Shown here in pieces: positions 38,027 to 45,696 of a stretch of 64,000 nucleotides of DNA (position 1 is the first letter of the stretch; the number at the start of each line of letters is the position of its first letter). Made by a program: the position numbers and the translations under genes. The stretch lies in assembly GCA_965116465.1 (NCBI GenBank), contig OZ220687.1, positions 868,001-932,000 of the forward strand, read 5' to 3'. This DNA is from VXNF01 sp965116465. Its GTDB lineage: Bacteria; Actinomycetota; Acidimicrobiia; Acidimicrobiales; CATQHL01. The notes below the pieces were generated by a model. It worked only from the letters and a program-made list of their open reading frames with translations, was not told the origin of the DNA and did no database searches.

Positions 38027-39343
38027 CTACTCCACCGCACCTCCCCGGTGAGTTGGCGCGATGCCGACGACCTGCTCGTACTTCTCCGGGTCGCTCAGGC
38101 CATGCAAGAGCTTCTGCACCCAGGCTTCTGTGTACCCGTATCCACCGGATAGTCGATCCCAGCGGCAGTAGCGTTGATCTGTCGCCTCCGGCTCCAGCGC
38201 GCCTTGGGGCGGTCGCACCTCGAAGTGCTTCCAGCACGCGGTGTGCGTGCTCATCGTGAAGCGATACGGCAAGCGCTCGTCCACCAGGTTGACCACCTCC
38301 TTCGGCTTGAGCAGGTCGGCTGATACCACTGGCGTGATCTTTCGCTTCGTGACGACGGTCGTGTTCGCAAGTTGCGCCTCAAGCTCCGGCGTCACCTTGT
38401 CCGGAGGTACAAATCGGACCACTGAATCGGCAGACCGCTCCCGATTCGCGGCGACCGGGACGAAGAACACCCGGAGGCAGTACTTCGAACTGGTTCGAAC
38501 CTCGTCGTCCACGCCCGCCCGGTGCTGGGAGAGAAAGTCCGACACGTTCACCGGCAGGCGCGCCTGCGCCTTGCGGAGTGACAACAGGGAGCCGTCGCTC
38601 CGGAAACCGCTCAACTGCAGCGGTACAGCCAACCGCTCCCCGAGCGTGGCCTCCTTGCCGAACTCGGCGAGCAGGACTTCCTCAAAGTTGAGCAGCATCG
38701 CCTGCGCCTCGCCGGTGATCTCCGTGTCGAGCGCCGGCAGGTAGCGATGCGCGATCTGGTTCCGCAGCTTCAGGAAGAAGTCGATGTTCGCTCGGACGGC
38801 TCGATGCTCGTCATCCGCTAGTGCCAGGTGCACGAGCTCCCACGTGCCCAGGACCTTCGCCCGACCGTCGATCAGAACCTGCTCACCGCTCTCGTCGCGC
38901 TCGAAGTAGTCGATGCCGTCGCGCTCCAGGATCGCTTGGAACAGGGAGTTCCAAGCGCCCACCATCAGCACGACGAACGTCTCGGTTCTGTAGCCGGCCA
39001 CCGGGTCGTTGTAGATCCTCACCGCGGCGAGCGCGCTCTCTCGGGCGTTCGCCAGGAGGCGGTACTCCTCAGCGAGATCCCCGGCTGCGGTCGGCGAGAT
39101 GCCCCGTGAGCGGAGAAGCGCCTCGAGATCCTCGATCCGAGACGTCTGATGGGACTTGCTCTCGGTTTCGACATCGAGCCACTTCTTCACGTAGCCCGTG
39201 AACTTCTTGCCGTGCGCGGTGGCGTTGTCCCAGTACTCGATCTCAAGCTGCGACTTCGGCTCCCCCTGCTGCCAGCGCTCGTACATCTCGGTGGCAATCC
39301 GGATGTGTTCCTCGTTCGAGAGTTCTTCGTCGTATCCGTTCAC
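38027..39343 (-). CDS. DUF3644-type HEPN protein
   Basis: A 438-residue protein. The central part has AVRIYNDPVAGYRTETFVVL, then MVGAWNSLFQAI, and LKLRNQIAHRYLP, whose RNQIAH is the Rx4H motif of HEPN RNases; this matches the DUF3644 layout. The N terminus (MYERWQQGEPKSQLEIEYWD) and a basic C terminus are extra. It shares the strand of the AbiEi pair, with 194 bp between, and its start is about 110 bp from PhyH copy F. DUF3644 genes are frequent in defence islands; the target is unknown. Confidence 0.75.
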   Translation of the reverse strand: MNGYDEELSNEEHIRIATEMYERWQQGEPKSQLEIEYWDNATAHGKKFTGYVKKWLDVETESKSHQTSRIEDLEALLRSRGISPTAAGDLAEEYRLLANARESALAAVRIYNDPVAGYRTETFVVLMVGAWNSLFQAILERDGIDYFERDESGEQVLIDGRAKVLGTWELVHLALADDEHRAVRANIDFFLKLRNQIAHRYLPALDTEITGEAQAMLLNFEEVLLAEFGKEATLGERLAVPLQLSGFRSDGSLLSLRKAQARLPVNVSDFLSQHRAGVDDEVRTSSKYCLRVFFVPVAANRERSADSVVRFVPPDKVTPELEAQLANTTVVTKRKITPVVSADLLKPKEVVNLVDERLPYRFTMSTHTACWKHFEVRPPQGALEPEATDQRYCRWDRLSGGYGYTEAWVQKLLHGLSDPEKYEQVVGIAPTHRGGAVE

Positions 39344-39451
39344 CTCGTCACCTCACTTCGCCTGTCTGGACTTCCGAGTCGTCGCCGCCCGTTCGTATCG
39401 GGTGAGAGTCGCGCGTCACGGCACTCAGAATGAGGCTCTCGACACACTGCG

Positions 39452-39952
39452 CGGGTCAGCTGGCACCAGGACGCCTCCTACTGGCCGCTCACGCCCAGCC
39501 GGGTGGTCTCGGCCTGGCTGGCCATCGACGACGTCGACGTCGACAACGCCGCCATGCAGGTCATCCCCCGCTCGCACCACCACGCCCAACTCGCCTTCCG
39601 CGACAGCACCGCCACCGAGAACAACGTGCTGTCCCAAACCGTCGACGACGCCGCCGACTACGGCGACGCGCCCGTCGCCCTGGAGATGCGAGCCGGACAG
39701 ATCTCCCTTCACAGCGACTGGATCCTGCACGGCTCCGAACCCAACCGCTCCGACCGCCGCCGCTGCGGGCTGGCGATGCGCTACCTCTCCGCAGACGTGC
39801 GCGCCGACGACGGCTGGAACGCCAACTCCACCTGGTGCCGCGGCACCGACCCCACCGGCCACTGGGCCAACCACCCCCGCCCCGACGGCGAAGAAATCCC
39901 CATTCCCGACAACGCCCCCGACCCCGTCAGAGACGCCTCGCTGAGCCGCTGA
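39452..39952 (+). pseudogene. PhyH copy F (starts just before the HQD motif)
   Basis: Matches copy A from RVSWHQDASYW (residue about 134) to the end, closing with RDASLSR like copy D. The frame is closed upstream by a TGA at 39431 and offers only an internal GTG (39503). It is a fragment, the last of the array. Behind it the pattern of minus-strand cassettes stops. Confidence 0.9.
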
Positions 39953-40092
39953 CGCGGGATGGCGATCTGAGGGGCCGAAGCTTGGCCCAGGGGCGGCCCA
40001 CCCAGGTGACCTGCGGATGCACGTGACGTTGCTCGATCCAGCGGGGGTAAGGCGGGCCGGCAGCGTCCCGGCGCTAGGGCTTCATCCGGTCG

Positions 40093-40127
40093 GAAAAAGA
40101 GAGACCCGGCCCCCGTAGGGACCGGGT
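40093..40127 (-). terminator. Rho-independent terminator
   Basis: On the minus strand ACCCGGTCCC-TACG-GGGGCCGGGT forms a strong stem, followed by CTCTTTTT. It would end a minus-strand transcript entering from higher coordinates. The only candidate there is the decayed coding tail at 40198-40371. Confidence 0.7.
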
Positions 40128-40197
40128 GGGTTATGTCAGTCAGTATAGCCAGCGGGCCGCGGTCGGCGCAAGCAGCCGAGGCCGACTGGAACGGCTG

Positions 40198-40371
40198 TTA
40201 CCAGGCTGCCGGCTTGCGGGCACCGCCGACCACTTCGGGCAGTTGGTGGCCGAAGAAGTCCTCAGCGGTGAGCCGGTACCACCAGTGTCCGCCCACGCCC
40301 TCGTGTGGCTCACCCCCGAGATCTCTCGCAGTGGGCCGCCCTCGTGGATTCACCGTGGCCGTCGGCACACG
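40198..40371 (-). pseudogene. C-terminal remnant of an unknown gene
   Basis: The last 57 codons of this minus-strand frame look coding (GGHWWYRLTAEDFFGHQLPE), stop at 40198 and are followed by a good terminator. Upstream the frame degenerates into Arg/Pro-rich shadow. I do not recognise the family. Probably the 3' end of a broken gene. Confidence 0.35.
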
Positions 40372-40430
40372 GGTCCGAGCATGCTGCTTAGAGTGAGCGA
40401 ACCGGGATGCCGAGGCGACTGGGGGATGAG

Positions 40431-40598
40431 ATGGGCGAGAAGCGTCTTGTTGTTCGGAATGGGCACGGCGAGTGGGAGGTGCGCATCCCCGGAGCGCACA
40501 AGCCGGTATCGCAGCACCGGTCGCTCGACGACGCCAAGCGAGAGGCGAGGGAGTTCGTGGCGAAAGCCGGAGGCGGCGAGGTAATGATCCTCGTCTGA
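40431..40598 (+). CDS. DUF2188-like small protein
   Basis: A 55-residue protein: LVVRNGHGEWEVRIPGAHKP, then SLDDAKREAREFVAKAGGGEV. This is the strand-strand-helix pattern of DUF2188 (often 'W.v...g..r....tk.eA...a...a...g'). It is a small stand-alone alpha/beta protein of unknown role. ATG 40431 is used rather than 40407 because GGGGGATGAG precedes it closely. Confidence 0.6.
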   Translation: MGEKRLVVRNGHGEWEVRIPGAHKPVSQHRSLDDAKREAREFVAKAGGGEVMILV

Positions 40599-40698
40599 TC
40601 CCCGATCCGCGGCGACGCCACTTTCCTGCGTCGTCGAACAGTGGCGTCCAAGGACTACCGGTTTTCGACACTGTTCAATGTCGCTCTTCGACGGGAAC

Positions 40699-40725
40699 AG
40701 AATGCCACTAATATGCTAGCATTCT
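40699..40725 (+). promoter_or_regulatory. Promoter-operator of the vapBC pair
   Basis: AGAATGC (40699-40705) and GCATTCT (40719-40725) form a perfect 7-bp inverted repeat around TAATAT (40709-40714), a good -10 box. TTCGAC at 40687-40692 is a fair -35 at 16 bp. The dyad covers the -10, as expected for VapB autorepression. Confidence 0.65.
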
Positions 40726-40730
40726 GAAAC

Positions 40731-40952
40731 ATGAGGACTCTGTACCTGCGCAATGTGCCCGAGGAGGTCGTGCAACGCCTGGGGGTGCTGGCCGCGCGTG
40801 AGGCGATGTCGGTTTCGGCCTTCGCCGTGCGGGAGTTGGCCGTCGTGTCCCGGCGAGCCGACAACGCGGCCCTGCTCGGTGATCTTCCCGACCTGGACGT
40901 GACCGCCTCGGACATCGTGGCCGACTTGCACCGGGGGCGCGCCGAGCGGTGA
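40731..40952 (+). CDS. VapB/FitA-like ribbon-helix-helix antitoxin
   Basis: A 73-residue protein: MRTLYLRNVPEEVVQRLGVL then AAREAMSVSAFAVRELAVV is a FitA/VapB-type ribbon-helix-helix, with an acidic tail (DLPDLDVTASDIVADL) that would bind the PIN partner. Its stop overlaps the GTG start of the toxin (GTGA, 40949-40952). It is expected to repress the promoter 6 bp upstream. Confidence 0.85.
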   Translation: MRTLYLRNVPEEVVQRLGVLAAREAMSVSAFAVRELAVVSRRADNAALLGDLPDLDVTASDIVADLHRGRAER

Positions 40953-41332
40953 TCGTCGTCGATGCTTCAGCAGCCGTGTTGGGACTCCTCGACGACGGCG
41001 ACGCCCGCCGGCGGCTGGCCACCGATCGCCTGGCCGCTCCGCACCTCGTCGATGCCGAGGTGCTGCACACCGTCGGCCGCCAGGTGCAGCGCGGCGTCAT
41101 CGAGGCCGCCGACGCGGCGAGGGCCGTCCGCAGCTGGCAGCGTCTCGGCGTGCAACGCTTCCCGGTGGTCGGGATCCTGGATCGCCTCTGGGAACTTCGC
41201 CACAACGTCACCGCCTACGACGCCACCTACATCGCGCTGGCCGAGGAGTTGGACTGCCCGTTGCTCACCGCCGACGCCCGGCTGGCCAGTGCCGGCGGCC
41301 CGAGGTGCACCTTCACCGTCGTCTCCCACTGA
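40949..41332 (+). CDS. VapC-type PIN toxin
   Basis: A 127-residue PIN domain: IVVDASAAVLGLLDD (first Asp), LVDAEVLHTVGR (Glu), YDATYIALAEELDCPLLTAD (Asp pair). All four acidic sites of VapC RNases are present. Coupled to the upstream antitoxin. VapC toxins cleave tRNA or rRNA; the target cannot be predicted here. Confidence 0.85.
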   Translation: MIVVDASAAVLGLLDDGDARRRLATDRLAAPHLVDAEVLHTVGRQVQRGVIEAADAARAVRSWQRLGVQRFPVVGILDRLWELRHNVTAYDATYIALAEELDCPLLTADARLASAGGPRCTFTVVSH

Positions 41333-41493
41333 GCGACAACCCCAGCAGCGCCCAGAAGGCGGCCGGGCCGGCGGCGCTTGGCGACATCTCGACATAACAT
41401 TGAATCAAATAGCACAGTTATTCACTAGGATTACAATCGATGGTGCCCGCCCGACGGCCGCTGGACCTCGGTCCCGGCGCAATACGACTGTGC

Positions 41494-41499
41494 TACACT
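41494..41499 (+). promoter_or_regulatory. -10 box of the second antitoxin-toxin pair
   Basis: TACACT lies six bases before the GTG start at 41506, so the transcript is probably leaderless. The same TACACT box and spacing precede the vapB-like gene at 27792. Confidence 0.45.
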
Positions 41500-41505
41500 C
41501 CTGGC

Positions 41506-41739
41506 GTGAGCACGACGACCACCATCCGACTCAGCGATGAGGACCGGCTGCTTCTGGCTGAACTCGTCCCCGAATTCGGCGACCAATCGCAGGTCATCCG
41601 CCACGGAATCCGGCTGCTTGCCCAGGAACTCCGGCGCCGCGAGACGCTCAATGACGTGCTCGCAGCGTGGGCGGCAGAAGCCGGACCCCTCGACGAGGAG
41701 GAAGTCGAGTCCATGCGCCGGCGCTATTTCGATCGGTGA
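41506..41739 (+). CDS. Ribbon-helix-helix antitoxin
   Basis: A 77-residue protein: STTTTIRLSDEDRLLLAELV then FGDQSQVIRHGIRLLAQEL is a CopG/ParD-like ribbon-helix-helix; the tail is acidic (GPLDEEEVESM). GTG 41506 is chosen because a -10 box stands directly before it; the upstream extension to 41440 would contain the promoter. Its stop overlaps the start of the PIN gene. Confidence 0.75.
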   Translation: MSTTTTIRLSDEDRLLLAELVPEFGDQSQVIRHGIRLLAQELRRRETLNDVLAAWAAEAGPLDEEEVESMRRRYFDR

Positions 41740-42113
41740 TCCTCGACGCAGGCCTGCTGGTCGCGGTCGATCGCGGCGAGCGAGGTGCTCGCTCGTTCCT
41801 GGCGGCGTCCGTGAGAGCCGATGAGGCACTGCACACGACTGCGCCGGTGCTGGCCCAGGTCTGGCGCGACGGGGCACAGCAGGCGCGGCTGGCCCACATC
41901 GCAAAGTCGATCGTCGTGCATCCATTCGCAGCCGACGACTACACCGCCGTGGGCCGGTTGTTGGCCAGATCAGGCACCGGTGATGTCGTCGACGCACACC
42001 TCGTGGTGCTCGCCGTCCGAACCGGGCACAGCATCATCACCGCCGACGCCGACGACTTCATCGCCCTCGCCGGACACCTCGGCACCGCGGCGCCGAAGAT
42101 TCACCGCTGGTAG
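41736..42113 (+). CDS. PIN-domain toxin
   Basis: A 125-residue PIN protein: VILDAGLLVAVDRGER (first Asp), HTTAPVLAQVWRDG, GDVVDAHLVVLAVRTGHSII (Asp), TADADDFIALA (Asp pair). GTG start overlapping the antitoxin stop (GTGA, 41736-41739). The second helix has Gln where many PIN domains have Glu, a possible weakening of the site. It forms a VapBC-like unit with the gene before. Confidence 0.8.
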   Translation: MILDAGLLVAVDRGERGARSFLAASVRADEALHTTAPVLAQVWRDGAQQARLAHIAKSIVVHPFAADDYTAVGRLLARSGTGDVVDAHLVVLAVRTGHSIITADADDFIALAGHLGTAAPKIHRW

Positions 42114-42184
42114 CCGACCGGCGGCGGGTGCTGGGTGCCGGCCCGCTGTCGGCGCTGTCGCACCGCCTCCTTATGTTGGGCACC

Positions 42185-42697
42185 ATGACATCGCAGAATT
42201 CCACCCGTGGCACCGACGCTGATCCGGACAACACGCCTTCGGGCAGGGACCGTCCGGCGACGCGGTGGTTGGTGTGGGTTGCCTTGGCGGCGGCCATCGT
42301 CGTGGCGGCGGTCTGCGCGACCGACGACCCGGAGGTGGCTGCGCCGGTCGGGGCGCCGGCCGGGGGCGACCCGGGCGACTGCTACACCACCGAGGCCGAC
42401 CAGCCGCAGCATCCCCGCGACACCAACCGCTACCTGGTGGCGCTGACCGCCGGCGGGGCGCAGGCCGGCGCCTTGGACGAGTACGCCCACTGCCGGCACC
42501 TGCCGGCGATCAACCCGGAGTCGGCCGATCCCGGCTGCTACAGCACCGGCGACGACAACCAATGGAACCTGACGGGAGTAAACCTCTATGCCCTGGCGTT
42601 GCTAAAGGGTGGCGCCTCCGCGGGGGCGCTAGACAAGTACGCCAAGTGCCAGTTCATGCCTGCGGTGCTGGGCGGCGCTGACGACGGAACGGAGTGA
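42185..42697 (+). CDS. Membrane-anchored protein with two Cys-containing repeats
   Basis: A 170-residue protein: charged N terminus, one membrane segment (WLVWVALAAAIVVAAVCA, about 29-46), then an exported part made of two similar units of about 45 residues. Each has a C-Y-(S/T)-T near its start, a central 'LyALaLl.GGa.aGALD.YA' helix pair and a second Cys (YAHCRHLPAI and YAKCQFMPAV). Four Cys in two matching pairs suggest two disulphide-closed repeats. Family not recognised. ATG 42185 is the start nearest the membrane segment. The next gene begins three bases after the stop. Confidence 0.65.
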   Translation: MTSQNSTRGTDADPDNTPSGRDRPATRWLVWVALAAAIVVAAVCATDDPEVAAPVGAPAGGDPGDCYTTEADQPQHPRDTNRYLVALTAGGAQAGALDEYAHCRHLPAINPESADPGCYSTGDDNQWNLTGVNLYALALLKGGASAGALDKYAKCQFMPAVLGGADDGTE

Positions 42698-42700
42698 GCA

Positions 42701-43120
42701 ATGCGACGGATGCACGTGGGACTGCGAGTGGAGAACCTCGACGAGTCGATCGGCTTCTACACCAAGCTGCTCGGCACCGGGCCCACGCTGGTGCGGCCGG
42801 GCTACGCCAAGTGGCTGCTGGACGACCCCCGGGTCAACTTCACGATCGACACCCACGGCGAGGCTCCGGCCGGGTCGGCCCACTACGGCATCCAGGCCGA
42901 GACCGAGCAGGAGCTGGCCGACCTGCGGGGGCAGATCGACTCGGCCCGCCTACCCCGTGCCGATCAGGACGGCGAGGTGTGCTGCTACCACCTCCAGCAC
43001 AAGTCGTGGGTCACCGATCCCGACGGCGTGATGTGGGAGGCATTCTTCACCGAGGCGGTGGCGGAGGAGGGCTACGGCACCACCCAGCTGCCCCGCCCGG
43101 CCGACGCCTGCTGCGCCTGA
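42701..43120 (+). CDS. ArsI/CadI-family VOC protein (C-As lyase-like)
   Basis: A 139-residue vicinal-oxygen-chelate protein. Metal ligands fit H5 (MHVGL), H61 (AHYGI) and E113 (MWEAF). A vicinal Cys pair at 94-95 (VCCYHLQHKSWVTDPDGV) and a terminal pair at 137-138 are the marks of ArsI-type dioxygenases, which split carbon-arsenic bonds of trivalent organoarsenicals, and of CadI. No arsR, arsM or efflux gene is adjacent, so the assignment rests on the Cys pairs alone. It precedes two SDR genes on the same strand. Confidence 0.75.
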   Translation: MRRMHVGLRVENLDESIGFYTKLLGTGPTLVRPGYAKWLLDDPRVNFTIDTHGEAPAGSAHYGIQAETEQELADLRGQIDSARLPRADQDGEVCCYHLQHKSWVTDPDGVMWEAFFTEAVAEEGYGTTQLPRPADACCA

Positions 43121-43150
43121 CACCCGTCGCCAGGGACCGAGAGGAGCGAG

Positions 43151-43978
43151 ATGGGCAAGGTGATCCTGATCACCGGGGCATCGTCTGGTATCGGCCGTGA
43201 GGCCGCGATCCTGCTGGGCAGGCAGGGGCACCGCGTCTACGCCGGCGCCCGCCGGCTGGAGCGCATGGCCGACCTGGCGGAACGGGCCGGCGGTGACGTC
43301 ACCGCGGTCGAGATGGACGTCAGCAAGGGCGACGACAACAAGCGGGTCGTCGACCAGGTCATCGAGGCCGAGGGACGGATCGACGTGCTCATCAACAACG
43401 CCGGCTTCGGGCTCTACGGTCCCATCGAGGACCTCCCGATCGACGACGCCCGCTACCAGTTCGAGGTCAACCTCTTCGGCCTGGCGCACCTCACCCAACT
43501 CGTCCTGCCGCACATGCGCTCCCAGGGCTCGGGGCGCATCGTCAACGTCTCCTCGATGGTCGGCAAGGTCTTCATGCCGCTGGCGGCCTGGTACGACGCC
43601 ACCAAACACGCCCTCGAGGGCTGGTCCGACTGCCTGCGCTACGAGACCGCGCCCTTCGGCATCCAGGTGGTGCTCATCGAGCCGGGCGCCATCAAGACCG
43701 AGTTCGACGACGTGAGGATGGCCCAGCTGGAGGCGCTCCCCGCCGACTCGGCGTACCGCAGCCAGATCGAGAAGTTCAAGAAGCTCGTCGACGCACCGCC
43801 GGACCTCGACCGCCAGACCCCGCCGGAAGTGGTCGCCCGGGTGTACGCCAAGGCCGCAACCACCCGACGGCCGCGCCGGCGCTACATCACGGGAACGTAC
43901 GCACGGCCATGGATGTACACCCGGAGGTGGCTCGGCGACGGGGCCTACGAAATGATCCTGCGCCGCGCCTACCGGTGA
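43151..43978 (+). CDS. SDR-family oxidoreductase, copy 1
   Basis: A 275-residue classical SDR: TGASSGIGREAA (nucleotide-binding TGxxxGIG), NNAGFG, SSMVG, YDATK (YxxxK active site) and a PGAIKTEF segment. GAGAGGAG precedes ATG 43151. It is closely similar to the gene at 44080, pointing to tandem duplication. The substrate is unknown. The 3' end (ATCCTGCGCCG...TACCGGTGAG) is repeated downstream of its own stop. Confidence 0.9.
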   Translation: MGKVILITGASSGIGREAAILLGRQGHRVYAGARRLERMADLAERAGGDVTAVEMDVSKGDDNKRVVDQVIEAEGRIDVLINNAGFGLYGPIEDLPIDDARYQFEVNLFGLAHLTQLVLPHMRSQGSGRIVNVSSMVGKVFMPLAAWYDATKHALEGWSDCLRYETAPFGIQVVLIEPGAIKTEFDDVRMAQLEALPADSAYRSQIEKFKKLVDAPPDLDRQTPPEVVARVYAKAATTRRPRRRYITGTYARPWMYTRRWLGDGAYEMILRRAYR

Positions 43979-44039
43979 GGGCGATCCTGCGCCACCGAGC
44001 GCACCGGTTGATCCCGCGCCGGGCCTACCGGTGAGAGCG
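43955..44039 (+). repeat. Duplicated stop-codon region of SDR copy 1
   Basis: Bases 43955-43983 and 44011-44039 match at 26 of 29 positions and both contain the coding end and TGA of the first SDR gene. A poorer third copy lies between. This looks like the scar of the tandem duplication that made the second SDR gene. Confidence 0.6.
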
Positions 44040-44079
44040 GGCCGGCGCCACCGGGGGCACCGCAAGAGGGGATAGCACC

Positions 44080-44898
44080 ATGAGCAAGGTCATCCTGATC
44101 ACCGGTGCGTCGGCCGGCATCGGGCGCGAGGCGGCGATCCTGATGGCGCAGAGGGGCCACACGGTGTACGCCGGCGCCCGGCGGGCCGATCGGCTGGCCG
44201 AGTTGGCCGAGCACGGCGTGACACCTGTGCAGATGGACGTCAGCGTCGGCGCCGACAACGAGCAGGCCGTCAGCCGGATCCTCGACAGCGAGGGGCGGAT
44301 CGACGTGCTCGTCAACAACGCCGGCTTCGGCCTCTACGGGCCCATCGAGGACATCCCGATCGACGAGGCCCGCTACCAGTTCGAGGTGAACCTCTTCGGC
44401 CTGGCGCACCTCACCCAACTCGTCATGCCGCACATGCGGGCGCAGCGCTCGGGGCGGATCGTCAACATCTCGTCCATGGTCGGCAAGGTCTTCACGCCGA
44501 TGGGGGGCTGGTACGTCGCCACCAAGCACGCCCTGGAGGGCTGGTCGGACTGCCTGCGCCTCGAGGCCGCACCCTTCGGCATCCAGGTCGTCCTCATCGA
44601 ACCCGGTGCCGTCCACACCGAGTTCGGCGACGTGATGGTGGCCCTCATGGAGAAGTTCCCCGACGACAGCCCCTACCACGCGCAGATCGAGTCGCTCAGC
44701 AGCCTGATGGCAGACCCGGGTGCCGTCGAATACCGCACCCGGGCGACGGCCGCCGCCAAGGTCTACGCCAAGGCCGCCACCACCCGCCGCCCACGCCGGC
44801 GCTACGTCACCGGAGCGCTGGCGCGACCCTGGATGTATACCCGGAAGTGGTTCGGCGACGCCGTCTACGAGTTCACCGTCTGCCGCCGACTCCTCTGA
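44080..44898 (+). CDS. SDR-family oxidoreductase, copy 2
   Basis: A 272-residue SDR paralogue of the preceding gene, with TGASAGIGREAA, NNAGFG, ISSMVG and YVATK. Both share long identical stretches in the middle (for example around the FEVNLFGLAHLTQLV segment). They differ most at the C terminus. It probably acts on a related substrate; which one is not visible. Confidence 0.9.
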   Translation: MSKVILITGASAGIGREAAILMAQRGHTVYAGARRADRLAELAEHGVTPVQMDVSVGADNEQAVSRILDSEGRIDVLVNNAGFGLYGPIEDIPIDEARYQFEVNLFGLAHLTQLVMPHMRAQRSGRIVNISSMVGKVFTPMGGWYVATKHALEGWSDCLRLEAAPFGIQVVLIEPGAVHTEFGDVMVALMEKFPDDSPYHAQIESLSSLMADPGAVEYRTRATAAAKVYAKAATTRRPRRRYVTGALARPWMYTRKWFGDAVYEFTVCRRLL

Positions 44899-44935
44899 CC
44901 GTTCGCCCGCGGCCTCCGCGGCGGCCGCTCCGCCG

Positions 44936-45484
44936 TCACTCCGTCGGCACCGCGTCGAAGTCGCGCAGCCTGAAGAGCTCGCCACCCCGGAGCTCGAGGC
45001 CCACCACGGCGGGGATGTGGGGTTCGACGGCGAACGCCTCGTCCTCCGCCCGGTCGAGGATCGACACCTGGATGGTGGCGCCCTCCAGCTCCACCCCCGG
45101 CACCGCGATGCGGTCGCCGAGGAAGATGCTGTCCACGTCACGGAACCCACCGCCGGCGTCGCCGAGGATGGCGTGGACGGTGTAGAAGGTCCCCGACCCG
45201 CCGGTATTGGTGGCGAGCACGGCAACCCCGTCGAGGATGCCGTCGCCGTTGAGGTCGCCGGCGGTCCCCGTGATGAACGACGAGTGGACCCTGGCCTCCT
45301 CGTCGGCGAACCGACCGCTCTCGTCGAGTTGCACCTGCTCGTCGGTGACGGTGGGGATGCTGTAGATGACGTCGGCGAACGCCGACCGGAAGACCCCGAA
45401 GTCACAGGCGGCCAGCACCGCGGTCACGGCCCCGAGCACGCCCAGGAGCAGGGCCGGCGACTGCACTGACCGGAGTGGCCTCAT
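44936..45484 (-). CDS. Putative lipoprotein
   Basis: A 182-residue protein with a lipoprotein signal: MRPLRSVQSPALLLGVLGAV then TAVLAAC, lipobox Cys at about 27. The mature part contains GDLNGDGILDGVAVLATN, an FG-GAP/EF-hand-like 'D.N.DG..D' calcium-type loop common in secreted repeat proteins, and a beta-rich remainder. It is predicted to sit on the outer face of the membrane. ATG 45484 is chosen for the signal peptide; the longer upstream frame is a shadow of the HNH gene region. Confidence 0.75.
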   Translation of the reverse strand: MRPLRSVQSPALLLGVLGAVTAVLAACDFGVFRSAFADVIYSIPTVTDEQVQLDESGRFADEEARVHSSFITGTAGDLNGDGILDGVAVLATNTGGSGTFYTVHAILGDAGGGFRDVDSIFLGDRIAVPGVELEGATIQVSILDRAEDEAFAVEPHIPAVVGLELRGGELFRLRDFDAVPTE

Positions 45485-45696
45485 GACCGCAGGGTACCGG
45501 GCAGGGTCCGTGCCGACTGAGTTGTCTGCGTCATTTCCAACGGATCTCGAACGCCTGTCATGACTGTCACAGGGGTCGAATAGAGTACGGGTACCGGTCG
45601 ATGACCTCCGCTCTTGCGGGGGTCGAGCTTCCCAACCGGCTTGTCGGCTCAGCCGACCCGAGCCCGACGGCGATGCGTTCCCAGGGGGAGCCTCCG

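Larger units (their letters stand above)
39953..40430. other. Spacer at the right end of the PhyH array
   Basis: No complete gene is seen. The stretch holds a minus-strand terminator at 40093-40127 and, upstream of it, a short minus-strand coding-like tail (40198-40371). Both are listed separately. No integrase, att-like duplication or insertion-sequence end was seen at this edge. Confidence 0.4.

Noticed and set aside
37950..38050. tRNA-like T-arm (GGTTCGATCCCCG on the minus strand) beside the AbiEi-like gene
   Set aside because: The T-stem and loop fit, but the 5' acceptor pairs poorly with the 3' strand and no anticodon stem can be folded. It may be a tRNA-end remnant or attachment-site scar; not enough to call.
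25374..42113. Insertion sequence or integron origin of the PhyH array
   Set aside because: No transposase, integrase, attC-like hairpin or target-site duplication was seen; a homology-based explanation fits better but is unproven.
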